Below are positions 1 to 9,645 of a stretch of DNA of 64,000 bases, piece by piece. A model generated the notes under the pieces. That model made no database searches. It had not been told where the DNA came from and was given only the letters and a program-made list of their open reading frames with translations. Where the stretch lies: assembly GCA_900768505.1 (NCBI GenBank), contig CAAGED010000020.1, forward strand, positions 1 through 64,000. Reading direction: 5' to 3'. A program made the translations under genes and the position numbers. This stretch comes from Lentisphaeria bacterium. Lineage in GTDB: Bacteria > Verrucomicrobiota > Lentisphaeria > Victivallales > Victivallaceae. Position 1 is the stretch's first letter, and each line of letters starts with the position of its first letter.

Positions 1-458
1 GTCATCATTTTGCAAGCTTTCTTTCGATTTTATACGAGTTTCTTGCAATAATATATCATGAAAAATCATGGTTTTCCATTGATATTCAATTTGTTAAATA
101 ATTTTTCATAATCGACTAATTTATTCTCAGCCTAGACCGGCAAACGATTCAGCTGGTCGGAGATTCACAAATTTTTCGGAATACATTTCAAAAAAGTTAT
201 CACAAAACAGCAATATTTAGTCGATTCTGCAAAAATAGAATCGGGAAAATATATTCTTTCGATGAAAGCTGAAGATTTTTTGATATTTTGCATGTTTTTC
301 TTTCCATCGCGAAAAAAATTCCATGGTGCTTTCATCTCGTCATTGGGGGTATAAAATGGACTTATTTGGACGTTTTCAAATTTTAAAAAAGTTAGATTTT
401 TGTTTTAATAAAAATCATAACAATTTAAATAATAAGAAGATACAAATAAAAAAAAGAA
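1..458. other. AT-rich gene-free stretch at left edge
   Basis: No convincing coding region is visible. Two weak inverted repeats occur: 222-228 with 237-243 (7 bp), and 261-269 with 328-336 (9 bp, long loop). Neither has a terminator-like T run. The T-rich sequence directly after the tRNA CCA end (minus strand, about 450-458) may end its transcript. Confidence 0.5.
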
Positions 459-534
459 TGGTACCCCGGGGGGGAATCGAACCCACGACCACCTGATTAG
501 AAGTCAGATGCTCTATCCTCTGAGCTACCGGGGC
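459..534 (-). tRNA. tRNA-Arg (anticodon TCT), CCA encoded
   Basis: Read on the minus strand, the sequence folds into a 76-nt cloverleaf. The acceptor strands GCCCCGG and CCGGGGT pair with one terminal G-U. The D arm begins GCTC. The anticodon loop CTTCTAA carries TCT, so the tRNA reads AGA. The T arm contains GGTTCGATTC and has one mismatched pair in its stem. A73 is followed by a genome-encoded CCA at 461-459. It lies about 50 bp downstream of the PqqD-like gene on the same strand, so it may be co-transcribed and processed or have its own promoter. Confidence 0.95.
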
Positions 535-583
535 GTATATACCTTTAATTTAGCATAATGTCACAATTTTTCAACCGAAAATC

Positions 584-991
584 CTAATTATCTCCCTCAT
601 TTTGAGCTTTAATTGCTGAATTTACTTCAATTACAATTACTCCATTGCGCATCAATATGCCTAAATACTGGGTGATCAAAGCACGGGCCTCCAAAAATGA
701 AAGTTTATACTTGTCCTGCAAATAATATATCAAATCAATCACCCGCAAGCGGCGTTCCGCAATTTTTCGATAGATTTCCAAACCAGTTCCAGTTAATTGA
801 AATATTTTATACTCCTTGGGTTTTAACCATTTCCGCAATAATTTAGTCCAGGCGTTGTAACGCAAATCCACCCGCAAGTGAACATAACGCTCGCCTTCGG
901 AATCAACTTTTAATTTAGAGTTACATACTACATAACTCTGCATCTGCTCCACATAACTTATGGAGCGCTGATTTTGACTCTGGGTACTCAT
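584..991 (-). CDS. PqqD/RRE-like small protein, last gene of the ABC/OPT operon
   Basis: The product has 135 residues. Residues about 50-125 resemble the PqqD fold: an EYKIFQLTGTGLEIYRKI stretch, an RLRVIDLIYYLQDKY helix-turn-helix-like segment, and a closing LGILMRNGVIVIE. PqqD-like domains (RiPP recognition elements) bind peptide precursors and present them to modifying enzymes. No radical SAM partner or precursor peptide lies next to it. The start at 991 is chosen over an upstream in-frame codon because a GGAGGGG ribosome-binding site precedes it and its ATG overlaps the TGA of the upstream gene (ATGA), implying translational coupling. The family call is by pattern; binding a peptide is an inference from the family. 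Confidence 0.75.
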   Translation of the reverse strand: MSTQSQNQRSISYVEQMQSYVVCNSKLKVDSEGERYVHLRVDLRYNAWTKLLRKWLKPKEYKIFQLTGTGLEIYRKIAERRLRVIDLIYYLQDKYKLSFLEARALITQYLGILMRNGVIVIEVNSAIKAQNEGDN

Positions 992-1938
992 TTTGTCCCC
1001 TCCTCTGATGCATTTACAACACAATTCGACCGCAAGGAGACCCGATTGGCCAAACAATCCGTTAAACCATACGGTTCAACCTTACTGCGTTTGGCAATAA
1101 ATTCAATTGCATAAATTCGATTCTCATCCGGGGATAAAACAACTTCCCCCCGACCTCGCCACCAGGCGCCCAGCAGGAAATCAAAACCCCAGCGTCCACG
1201 CGTTCTAAATTCAACCTCTCCGCCGGATTCTCCCAATATTTCAAACTCCCGCTTGGCACGAATCGAATAACGGCTGTCAAATAAAAAACGATGGTAAAAA
1301 TCCAATACACTGCAATTCTCCAGCAAACAATTGGCCATTCCCCAACGATGTGCAATAATTCTTTTATGCGTCAACGTTTCAAATGAGAGCGTTACCGCAG
1401 CCGGATAAGGATTAACGTCACTAAGCAGATACTCCTTAGGCAATTTTAATTCCAAACCAAACATTGCATAAAATTTAAATCCACGCTCATCCGGCTCATT
1501 GGCCCGAAACGACTTCATAAGCGACCGCGCCAAATTCAGCATCCGGCCATCCAGGCAAGGGAAACTCCACTCAAAAAAAATACCGGACTTCTCCAGTAAT
1601 GAACCGCCAAAAAACGGCTTCCCCTTTTCGCCGTAGCCCAAAACTGCTCCGTTGGGTAATGTTTCAAAGGTAAGAAGATTATCTTCCGGTTTAACATCAT
1701 CCCGGTCAATCCCTTTCTCTTCCGCCACCAAACGCCGATTAACCTCAATTATTGTTCGTTCCATATCCGGAAAACGTTTCACTAACCGCCATCGCACTCC
1801 GCCCAACGCCCCCTGCTGGGAGGCAAAATTCAATCGCCCCTCCTCCGGATCAAAAATATAGCCGCTTACTTCCCAATCCTCCGGCAATTCAATACAGAAC
1901 TCATCCAGGCAAACTTTAAATGGAGCATGTTTAAACAT
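988..1938 (-). CDS. Conserved operon protein of unknown function (316 aa)
   Basis: I do not recognise the family. The protein appears soluble and cytosolic: no signal peptide and no membrane segment. It opens with KVCLDEFCIELPEDWEVSGY, looks rich in beta strands, and contains aromatic and basic segments such as GGVRWRLVKRF and RGRWGFDFLLGAWWRGRGE. It sits between an ABC ATPase gene and the PqqD-like gene and overlaps the latter by 4 bp (ATGA), so the two are probably made together and may interact. Its 5' end is about 75 bp from the ATPase stop. It could be a partner or client-recognition protein for the transport operon; nothing in the sequence gives an enzymatic function. Confidence 0.7.
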   Translation of the reverse strand: MFKHAPFKVCLDEFCIELPEDWEVSGYIFDPEEGRLNFASQQGALGGVRWRLVKRFPDMERTIIEVNRRLVAEEKGIDRDDVKPEDNLLTFETLPNGAVLGYGEKGKPFFGGSLLEKSGIFFEWSFPCLDGRMLNLARSLMKSFRANEPDERGFKFYAMFGLELKLPKEYLLSDVNPYPAAVTLSFETLTHKRIIAHRWGMANCLLENCSVLDFYHRFLFDSRYSIRAKREFEILGESGGEVEFRTRGRWGFDFLLGAWWRGRGEVVLSPDENRIYAIEFIAKRSKVEPYGLTDCLANRVSLRSNCVVNASEEGTK

Positions 1939-2014
1939 TTTTCACCTATAAAAATAAAAAAACAACCTGCCGGATTTTTTGCCTTCATCCGACAGGCTGC
2001 TTAATTTCATTAAG

Positions 2015-2749
2015 TTAATTTTCCCCGCCGATTGAACCGGTATCAATATCCAAATCAGATACCGACTCAATTCGATCCACCGTTCCTTGCGCAATCCACA
2101 CAATCCGTGTCGAGGCCGCCAGCATACGATGGTCATGGGTGGCAGAAATCACCGTAACACCAAATTCATGAGTCAAATTTTTGAAAATATCAATAATGCC
2201 ACCGCCGGTCTTCAAGTCCAAATTCGCCGTCGGTTCATCCGCCAATAAAATCGTCGGGTTGTTCGCCAGCGCCCTGGCAATCGCCACACGCTGCTGCTGA
2301 CCGCCGGACAACTCCATCGGCTTATGGGTCATACGAGCTCCCAAGCCTACAAACTTCAACAACTCTGCTGCACGCTCCTCCGCCTCTTCCTTGGATTTAC
2401 CCAGAAAAGTCAACGGCAATGCCGTATTATCCAAAGCCGAAAGATGAGCAACCAAATTGTAGCTCTGAAATACATAACCAATATATTTACAGCGGAAAAA
2501 AGCCAACTCCAACGGAGAAATTTTCGGCAGCGAAACGCCGCCGACCTTGATTTCTCCCGTGGTCGGACGATCCAGCGCTCCAATCATATTGAAAAGCGTT
2601 GATTTGCCGGAACCGGATGGACCCATAATGGAAATATACTCTTTTCGGTAAATTTCCAAATTAATGTCACGCAAAGCATAAACCGCCGCTTCACCGCGTC
2701 CGAACACCTTACTGACATTTTTTATCTCAATGAATGCTTCTTTTTCCAT
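2015..2749 (-). CDS. MacB/LolD-type ABC transporter ATPase
   Basis: A 244-residue ATPase of the LolD/MacB/FtsE class. It contains Walker A GPSGSGKST (43-51), a Q-loop in YVFQSYN (about 95), signature LSGGQ (147-151), Walker B ILLADEP (167-173) and a switch histidine in SATHDH. This class powers mechanotransmission permeases that pull lipoproteins or peptides out of the membrane rather than import solutes. No FtsX-like permease lies next to it; its neighbour is an OPT-like membrane protein, so it probably pairs with one of the two FtsX permeases further upstream in the same operon. It starts 12 bp after the preceding gene. It is a clear paralogue of the ATPase at 9638-10420. Confidence 0.93.
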   Translation of the reverse strand: MEKEAFIEIKNVSKVFGRGEAAVYALRDINLEIYRKEYISIMGPSGSGKSTLFNMIGALDRPTTGEIKVGGVSLPKISPLELAFFRCKYIGYVFQSYNLVAHLSALDNTALPLTFLGKSKEEAEERAAELLKFVGLGARMTHKPMELSGGQQQRVAIARALANNPTILLADEPTANLDLKTGGGIIDIFKNLTHEFGVTVISATHDHRMLAASTRIVWIAQGTVDRIESVSDLDIDTGSIGGEN

Positions 2750-2761
2750 TTCTCACTCCTT

Positions 2762-4741
2762 CTAATAGGAAAGCGTGTTTGATGATTGCGCCAGGAAGAC
2801 AATACCGCTACACAGCATTCCGACCAAACCGCTGCCGACAAAATAGCCGGATGACACGACAATAATATAATTCTTCCACTGTTTGCCAAATTTCTTGCGC
2901 AAATAAAACTGCCCCAGCATTGCACCGATAAACTGCGGCACTACAACGTGCGGCATTGTTTGATTCAACCCGCGTACCACGCCGTAACATAAAGTGGTTG
3001 GAGCTCCAAAATAGGCAAACGTACCAAAACTTACCAAACCAATTGCCGAACCGATTGCAATATAAAGCCCGTTCAAGGCTTCGTAGAACGGAGAATATCC
3101 GCCCATCGTCGAGGAGTAAATCAAGCTGGCATTCTTGGCATCAAATTCCCACATCGCCTGCGTGTAGGGATATGCTTCATTCGGAATCTCCCGTATTGAC
3201 CAAATATAGCTGCTGAAACCAAGCATCGCTACCAAAATAATCGGGTAGAGCAAACAGTCCGCTTTCCAAATCGAACGGAAATTTGTTCCTGTCAACTCCG
3301 CAGTCTTGTAAAATACCGTCTGTACTCCATAATTGGCCATCGGAATCGGGATGAACCACACCGCCACCCCTTGGTATCCGGAAAGAATGAAGGCAATTTC
3401 GCGAATGAACGGAACCTCCACCACCTGACCGGCCAAACCTTCCAAACGTGCAGTAACGTATGAAATAATCGGAGTGTAAAGAAAACCGAAAAATAACATT
3501 ACCAGCATTACACCCTTGTGCCAGTTAATCAAATAACCGGATACCAAAATATAGGTACTGGTCGTCAGTAAATATGCTACCAGCAGCAACCAGTTAGGAA
3601 TATCTCCACGGCTGGGCGGAATATCCAACGGTACCACATGGCCACTTTTGTCGTGCGGACGCATTCCGCGGCTGCGCACAATACTAACAACACCGACAAT
3701 GGCAATCGCCAACGCCAAACCAATAGAGAAACTGAAATAAAAATCAACGTTATTGCTGAACATGGTTTCAACCGTGCTCTGCCCCGGCTTCCAGGAATAC
3801 AAGATATGTTTGCTGTATAATATCGGATTATTAATCATGGTAATAACCAAACCGATAAAACTGCCTACCATCGCAAAAAACGGCATTACCATACCCAAAA
3901 TCAACTGCCCTAAATCAAAGGACAAACCAGTCGCCACCGCCGGCAGAAATTCGCCACTCTGCGGTGTCCAATCCACAAACGGAATCGGAAAGAGCTGAAT
4001 TGTTCTGGATAAAAATGCACTGGACAACATCGGAATACCCAAATACAGAAAACCAAACACCATGCCGATTGCCCCACCGATGGAAAATGAACGCCATCTC
4101 CAAGACTCTCCGTGTTTGCTGCTCTCTCCCAAGTCCTCCGCCAAGGTCATCATACCCTGCGCCTGCATCGGCGCCATCGGGAACGGCAAACGCTCAACGT
4201 CACTGGTCATCCGGAAGAGTGCGTATCCCAAAATCATTACATCAATTCGGGAAAACAAAAACTTAAACGCAATCAATGCCACCGCCGGCAACCAGGCAAT
4301 CTGGAAAAAGGAACGAGGCAAATCCGATATATTCTCCGGCGCTACCCAGTGGGGAAACTGATCTGCCAAACCGGCATTCAACGCAGCTTCACTCTGCACC
4401 AGAAACTGGGTGAACAACGGCGTACCGGCTACAGATTGGTTAACCACCGCACCGGCCATATAAAACAGAATAAATATCTGCGCCTTCTTCATCGTCGCAT
4501 TGGCTCGTTTAGCCAATTCGATAAACAAAATCACCGTCACCCACTGCGCCGCCGGGCCAACTCCGGCACCGGCAATCAACTGCATGTAAAGTACTCCAGG
4601 AATCATGATCAAAGCCACGAAGAGCGTGCCCATAAAAGCCGACAGGGTAAACCCATCGTCAAAATGTGACGGAACCTCCATCAGATCCTTGTATTCCTGC
4701 AACTCCTTGTCGAGCTGGTAGGTCTTATGCTGCGTACTCAA
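2762..4741 (-). CDS. OPT-like polytopic membrane transporter (659 aa)
   Basis: The protein has a short cytoplasmic N-terminus (about 30 residues), then about a dozen or more hydrophobic helices through the C-terminus, for example FMGTLFVALIMIPGVLYMQL and WVTVILFIELAKRA. Overall organisation and segments such as VERLPFPMAPMQAQGM suggest the oligopeptide transporter (OPT) superfamily or the related DUF6784/DUF6785 membrane families. OPT proteins take up peptides or metal chelates with protons. It lies 2 bp after the giant permease gene and 12 bp before an ABC ATPase gene, so it is firmly inside the operon. A second member of this type opens the operon (11929-14001). Substrate is unknown; the family call is by pattern. 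Confidence 0.75.
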   Translation of the reverse strand: MSTQHKTYQLDKELQEYKDLMEVPSHFDDGFTLSAFMGTLFVALIMIPGVLYMQLIAGAGVGPAAQWVTVILFIELAKRANATMKKAQIFILFYMAGAVVNQSVAGTPLFTQFLVQSEAALNAGLADQFPHWVAPENISDLPRSFFQIAWLPAVALIAFKFLFSRIDVMILGYALFRMTSDVERLPFPMAPMQAQGMMTLAEDLGESSKHGESWRWRSFSIGGAIGMVFGFLYLGIPMLSSAFLSRTIQLFPIPFVDWTPQSGEFLPAVATGLSFDLGQLILGMVMPFFAMVGSFIGLVITMINNPILYSKHILYSWKPGQSTVETMFSNNVDFYFSFSIGLALAIAIVGVVSIVRSRGMRPHDKSGHVVPLDIPPSRGDIPNWLLLVAYLLTTSTYILVSGYLINWHKGVMLVMLFFGFLYTPIISYVTARLEGLAGQVVEVPFIREIAFILSGYQGVAVWFIPIPMANYGVQTVFYKTAELTGTNFRSIWKADCLLYPIILVAMLGFSSYIWSIREIPNEAYPYTQAMWEFDAKNASLIYSSTMGGYSPFYEALNGLYIAIGSAIGLVSFGTFAYFGAPTTLCYGVVRGLNQTMPHVVVPQFIGAMLGQFYLRKKFGKQWKNYIIVVSSGYFVGSGLVGMLCSGIVFLAQSSNTLSY

Positions 4742-4743
4742 TT

Positions 4744-7700
4744 TTACACATCTCCTTCGTTTCTTTTAATTTTACCCGCGGCTAAGCTCCGGTAATGCAC
4801 CACTGTTTCCAATGGCAACGAGCGCCACAACAGGAACTGATTTCTTATTTCATTAACGAAACGCTGGTTGGCTCGCAACCAGGCCGCATTAGTACCGCCC
4901 AACTTCTCAATATCCACCGCCACTACGTTAATGCCGGCAATATCTGATTCCGTGGAATACATGCAGAACGTCTCCGCCACTCCCAGATCAAAGGGAGCCA
5001 ACGTCAATTCCGCCTTCAATGCAATACCTTTGTCACCTTCATAATTTTCAATAATCTCAACCCCGCCGGCGGTGAAGGCACCAAGCGAACTATCGGAGTG
5101 ATTTTTGAAATGTTCACTGATAAACATCAAAATTCCGCCAAAGTCAACACTGGAAACCGTGAATGGGAAATGGAAATTAAGTTTCTTCCCCTGCGGCGCC
5201 GGCATCTGCCACTTGCGTGCCACATCAGGACTGGCCGCCCGACCGGCTTTAATTGCCGGATATACCGTTGAAAGCAATACCGTTACCATCACAATCAATA
5301 TTGTATAAATCGTAGAAAGTGAAGAGTAATTCATTTCCGGCGCTTCTACCCAACCGAAACTGGCCAAATAACGTAGCAATATTCCAACAAACTGACTGAA
5401 GAGATAGCCGCCAAGTCCGCCAATAATGGCATAGACACCGGATTCGGCAAAAAACAGCACGCTGACATCAAATGGCGACAAGCCCAATGCACTGAAAGTG
5501 AAAATTTCACGCTCCCGGTCAGCAATTGATCCCAATAACGAACTGAGGATAATCAAACCTCCCAGCAGCAATGGAACAATAATCGTCCCCACGCCGGAAG
5601 CGGAGAATGCTTCTGAGAAGAGATGACGATAAACACCGCCGGAACTGTTGGAATAAACAATACCGTATGAAACTGCCGCCATCATGGAGGCATCTTTCAG
5701 CATATCGCAATCATTCTTGGGATAAAGAATTGCTCCATTATGAAAGCCATTCATCTCAAGGGTGGTGTTTACATCGGTCAAAACTGTCTTTTCCGGATCG
5801 CACCATATGAAACTGCTACCGTCCATATTGCCGGTAACGTCAAATACAACATCCCATACCCGCCCTTTTTCTTCCGCACTCTTGGTAGCCTCAAAATTCG
5901 GCGGCACTGCTTTGGCGTCATCCATATAGGTGAATGAATCCAAAGTCAATGGATCAAATATTCCGCCTATCTTAACCGCCTTGCTGCGCAAACGAATAAC
6001 ATCACCAGCTTTAACCTGTAATTCATCCGCCGCCATCGGGGAAATATAAATCAACGGCAACTGCTGATATTCCTTGCCCTCTGCCAACGGCAACGGCAAC
6101 TTGCTGTTTTTGAATCCGGGCATCAAATCATCAAGCATTGCCGATGACTTGGCTTCACCGGGCTCAAAACCCACCAGACTTTCAAGTTTGAACGCCTTGC
6201 CATTTACCGGATTATAGAGCAAATTTTCCTGCGCCGGCAAATATTCCGCATCGTAATACGGTGAATAGAAACTGGCAGCACGGAGGAATACATCATAATT
6301 TTTACCGTAAAGGTCTTGAATCGAATACAGCGCACGAGGTGTCATATCCAAGTGAGTTGCCTGGAATGTCTCAATACGATTTTCACGCGACCCATCCCCG
6401 ATATAAGTTTGACGAACTTTTCCAGTAGACTCAAAAGAGGCAAACGAGATAATTGTAAAGGTCAGCAACACTACCGTCAAAATGGTCAGAAAAGTCTTGA
6501 CCGGACGGTTGCGCATGCTGGATACACCAATTAATATTGCCGCTAAAACCATGGAGTTTTCCGAAGAAACCCGGTGTGCACTGGTATCCATACCCTGCAG
6601 CACCATCAATTCGGATTTGAACCGGTTCATTACAATGTAAATAACCACCGCGCTCATTACAATAATGAAGAACGCAATGAAGATAATCACCGATGTGTCT
6701 GTCAACTTGAATGCCGGATGCGTAAAATAAAGTGCTATAAAAGTCAGCAGGAAGCAGACAAACACCCCAAACATTTGGCGATAAACGTTTGTTGCTCCGA
6801 TCAACAAGCGCTCCAGTACAAATGAGAACGGAATTGTCATAATCAACAAAATCAGCACACTGCGGATCATATCGTTGATCATTCCTTTCAGCGGACGATA
6901 TGCCCGCACCGCCAGCGTCTGACCAAACACTTCGTTTGCCCGCGCTAAATTCATATTACCGTCTGCACGCGCCTCTAAAGCCTGCTGATAATGCCGTTCC
7001 GCCTCATCATGAAACTCTTCAATGACCGAATTAAAAATATTACGGCTGTGCAAATTGTTCAAACGTTCCTCGTTGAGCAAAATAGTGTTGTCAACTGCCA
7101 GACGATTGATATCCAAATTCAACAACGCCTTGGTACTGACATCAATTCCATCGCCTTTCGGCTTTTCCGCAGTGCCGCCCAAAACAAAAGTTTCATCCGA
7201 AGTAATCATCTTGGATAGAACATCACGGTCAATAAAGAGATAACCATCGCCCGGATCCAGACGAGCCATCGAATTGGAATTCTTGAAACTGGCGTCTGAT
7301 TTTCCGTTACGCACATCAATGGTACCGGCAAAATTATAGGTAAACGGCGCATATGTAAATGACATCACTCCGCCGTAAGCCCGGAAAAGCCGGTCATACT
7401 TGTCACTCAAATTGATATGAGAAACCTGACCAAACTCGTCAAATCCGATTCCACCTACACTGTGAGCTCCAATTTTTCCATTATCCCAGGATCCGCCAAT
7501 GGTCACCAATGGGATACTGGTATAACCATCCTGATTGACTCGGCCAAACGCCGACAGAGAGAAACCGCACAAAGTCGGCATGCGCTGCCACGGGAACTGT
7601 GACAGGAAAACAATCATTCCGGCCGCCGGTCCGTCAATTTCATCTCCGCCTTGATTTACTATGTTGAACTTGGTACCTTCATAATTTCCGTTTTGATATG

Positions 7701-9645
7701 AATAAAAAAGATATTTGTCCAATAAAACCGAATCATCCAAGGTTGAACGCATTGAAAGCTCCGGCGCGTCAATAATAGCCGTGAACAACTCCAGTACAAC
7801 ATTTTCCAACCCGCTGAGGTCGTAGTTTCGCTTGCCAGGCATTTGATCGTAATCGTAATCGCCCGGCGCATTTCGCAAATTAAATCCCGGAACTTTAAAG
7901 GCAAGACTAACCGCCCCTGCCAACATCTGCATCGACTCACTGGACAACGACGCCGGCAAATATTTGCCGCTTAAACTCTCTTCAACAAAACGGTTCTTCC
8001 CCTTTTGCAAATCCAATTTTTCCACAACGCTATTGAAGGCTTTGAAAAATTTGTTGTAATATGAGAGTGAATAACGCTTCTGGAAGAAAGGACGGGTATA
8101 GCCCTGGGATACCAAAATCAGTTTGTCTTCGTCGTTGGCAAAATCAAAATGATATGCCGCCACAAACGTATAATCTTTTATTAATTCGCCAATTGCAACG
8201 TAATCCTTGGCGGTGCGGATACTGATATCCAACTCATCCTGCCGAATTCGCAACTGCTTCTCAACCTGAGCCAAAAATGGTTTAAAAATATCCTGATATT
8301 CCAACTCCACCTGCCGGTCGTTAAGTTGCTTGCGCAACTGACCGATTTCAAAATAATGCTTCTCAATCGTTTGTATTTCAGCCTGCAGTTTGATCTTCCG
8401 GCCATCCAGTTTAACTTTTTTGGCTTCTATCAACTTCTCTTGGGCAATCTTGTCATTACCCTTAAGGTCGCCCAATTCTTTATCCAACGCCTTGAGCTGT
8501 TTATCAATTTCCCGCTGCTGCGCATTTAACGTGCTGCGTACACTGTTCAATTCATTGGAACGGCGCACCACAACTTCACGCAAACGCAGCCAACACTCAT
8601 ACTGAAATAATGTTTCATTCTTATTGCTGATCGGATTTGATTCGAGAGTAGCGAGCAACTGCTGATTCTTGACCTTCTCTTCTTCAAAACCTTTTAAATA
8701 ATTCTCCAGAGAAATATCCGCTTTAGTCAGGATATTATTGATCGGGAAGTAGAAGTTCCGCAACCCGTCGTAGGCGTTGTAAGCTGAACCGTGGAAAATT
8801 GCAACTACCGCACGATCCAACTCCTCTTTGGACAAATTCACCAATGTTTCCGCCAATAAAGCACAGTTTGCCGCATCGCGATCACCACTGACCAAACCGG
8901 GTACTGCGCCAAATGAGTCAAAACGCGCCCCCATGATAATCGCTTCCGGACGGCCCAATTCAAACTCTTTATCTGTAGACTTTAATACCGCGTAGATATT
9001 TACACCGTCCACCTGCTCCCATTGAGTATTTACCTGCAGGGTTATTTTGCGTCCGGTGATAGAATTATCCTTCAACTTATTGGCCTCAGCCTCCGCTTTG
9101 GTTATATAAAACAGCGGACGAGATACGTTAAAGTGGGTCAACGCACGAGCCACATCCCATTGAGTCGCCCGTTCGTTGCCAATAAAAATCACCGCTTGAG
9201 CACCTTCACTGAAGATTTCACGGATATTGCTTTCACCCCACTCTAAAAAGACAATTTTGTCCTTTACCGGATAACGGCGCGCCGCTAAATCCTCCGGCTT
9301 GATGTAAACAAACTCCTTTACCAACGGAGTTGCACCGGTACTAATCAAGCCAACGTTATTCGGGGCCAACGGGAAAATATTCAAATTCTTACCGTCAACC
9401 TGAAATACCGACTTGGTTACCTTTGGTACCAAGGTCGGGTAAACTTGACGCCTGGCATCAATACCATTGGCTTTAAGAGTCTTCTCCAACAGATCGGCGG
9501 CCTGGTAATATTCCTTACTGCCAGGAACCCGATTCTGCATCGCATCAAAACTCTTACTGATCTCTTCATAAACACCACCTTGCAGCACCATGCCACACAG
9601 CAGCAACAACGGGAACAATAATAATCTTAATATATTTCTACTCAT
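4744..9645 (-). CDS. Giant FtsX/MacB-type permease with degenerate M28-peptidase-like ectodomain (1633 aa)
   Basis: A signal-anchor-like N-terminus (about 5-23) precedes a domain at about 30-310 resembling PA plus M28 aminopeptidase folds. The M28 zinc residues look lost: the usual histidine of HYD is arginine in GARFDS (239-244), and the paired glutamates are replaced by FHGSAYN (284-290), although D257 remains. A charged coiled coil spans about 320-475. Membrane segments cluster at about 915-1005, followed by an FtsX-type unit (helix at about 1045, periplasmic loop, helices at about 1345-1465) with a REREIFTFSALGLSP loop typical of FtsX permeases. A soluble tail follows (about 1470-1633). 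The ATG overlaps the end of the ATPase gene by 8 bp, with AGGAG six bases before it. It is much longer than MacB or LolC, a fusion of a binding or pseudoenzyme domain with a permease. Confidence 0.88.
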   Translation of the reverse strand: MSRNILRLLLFPLLLLCGMVLQGGVYEEISKSFDAMQNRVPGSKEYYQAADLLEKTLKANGIDARRQVYPTLVPKVTKSVFQVDGKNLNIFPLAPNNVGLISTGATPLVKEFVYIKPEDLAARRYPVKDKIVFLEWGESNIREIFSEGAQAVIFIGNERATQWDVARALTHFNVSRPLFYITKAEAEANKLKDNSITGRKITLQVNTQWEQVDGVNIYAVLKSTDKEFELGRPEAIIMGARFDSFGAVPGLVSGDRDAANCALLAETLVNLSKEELDRAVVAIFHGSAYNAYDGLRNFYFPINNILTKADISLENYLKGFEEEKVKNQQLLATLESNPISNKNETLFQYECWLRLREVVVRRSNELNSVRSTLNAQQREIDKQLKALDKELGDLKGNDKIAQEKLIEAKKVKLDGRKIKLQAEIQTIEKHYFEIGQLRKQLNDRQVELEYQDIFKPFLAQVEKQLRIRQDELDISIRTAKDYVAIGELIKDYTFVAAYHFDFANDEDKLILVSQGYTRPFFQKRYSLSYYNKFFKAFNSVVEKLDLQKGKNRFVEESLSGKYLPASLSSESMQMLAGAVSLAFKVPGFNLRNAPGDYDYDQMPGKRNYDLSGLENVVLELFTAIIDAPELSMRSTLDDSVLLDKYLFYSYQNGNYEGTKFNIVNQGGDEIDGPAAGMIVFLSQFPWQRMPTLCGFSLSAFGRVNQDGYTSIPLVTIGGSWDNGKIGAHSVGGIGFDEFGQVSHINLSDKYDRLFRAYGGVMSFTYAPFTYNFAGTIDVRNGKSDASFKNSNSMARLDPGDGYLFIDRDVLSKMITSDETFVLGGTAEKPKGDGIDVSTKALLNLDINRLAVDNTILLNEERLNNLHSRNIFNSVIEEFHDEAERHYQQALEARADGNMNLARANEVFGQTLAVRAYRPLKGMINDMIRSVLILLIMTIPFSFVLERLLIGATNVYRQMFGVFVCFLLTFIALYFTHPAFKLTDTSVIIFIAFFIIVMSAVVIYIVMNRFKSELMVLQGMDTSAHRVSSENSMVLAAILIGVSSMRNRPVKTFLTILTVVLLTFTIISFASFESTGKVRQTYIGDGSRENRIETFQATHLDMTPRALYSIQDLYGKNYDVFLRAASFYSPYYDAEYLPAQENLLYNPVNGKAFKLESLVGFEPGEAKSSAMLDDLMPGFKNSKLPLPLAEGKEYQQLPLIYISPMAADELQVKAGDVIRLRSKAVKIGGIFDPLTLDSFTYMDDAKAVPPNFEATKSAEEKGRVWDVVFDVTGNMDGSSFIWCDPEKTVLTDVNTTLEMNGFHNGAILYPKNDCDMLKDASMMAAVSYGIVYSNSSGGVYRHLFSEAFSASGVGTIIVPLLLGGLIILSSLLGSIADREREIFTFSALGLSPFDVSVLFFAESGVYAIIGGLGGYLFSQFVGILLRYLASFGWVEAPEMNYSSLSTIYTILIVMVTVLLSTVYPAIKAGRAASPDVARKWQMPAPQGKKLNFHFPFTVSSVDFGGILMFISEHFKNHSDSSLGAFTAGGVEIIENYEGDKGIALKAELTLAPFDLGVAETFCMYSTESDIAGINVVAVDIEKLGGTNAAWLRANQRFVNEIRNQFLLWRSLPLETVVHYRSLAAGKIKRNEGDV

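Noticed and set aside
4112..4669. 185-codon plus-strand open frame
   Set aside because: It lies antisense inside the OPT-like gene, is rich in Arg, His and Gln as expected of a shadow frame, and has no ribosome-binding site.
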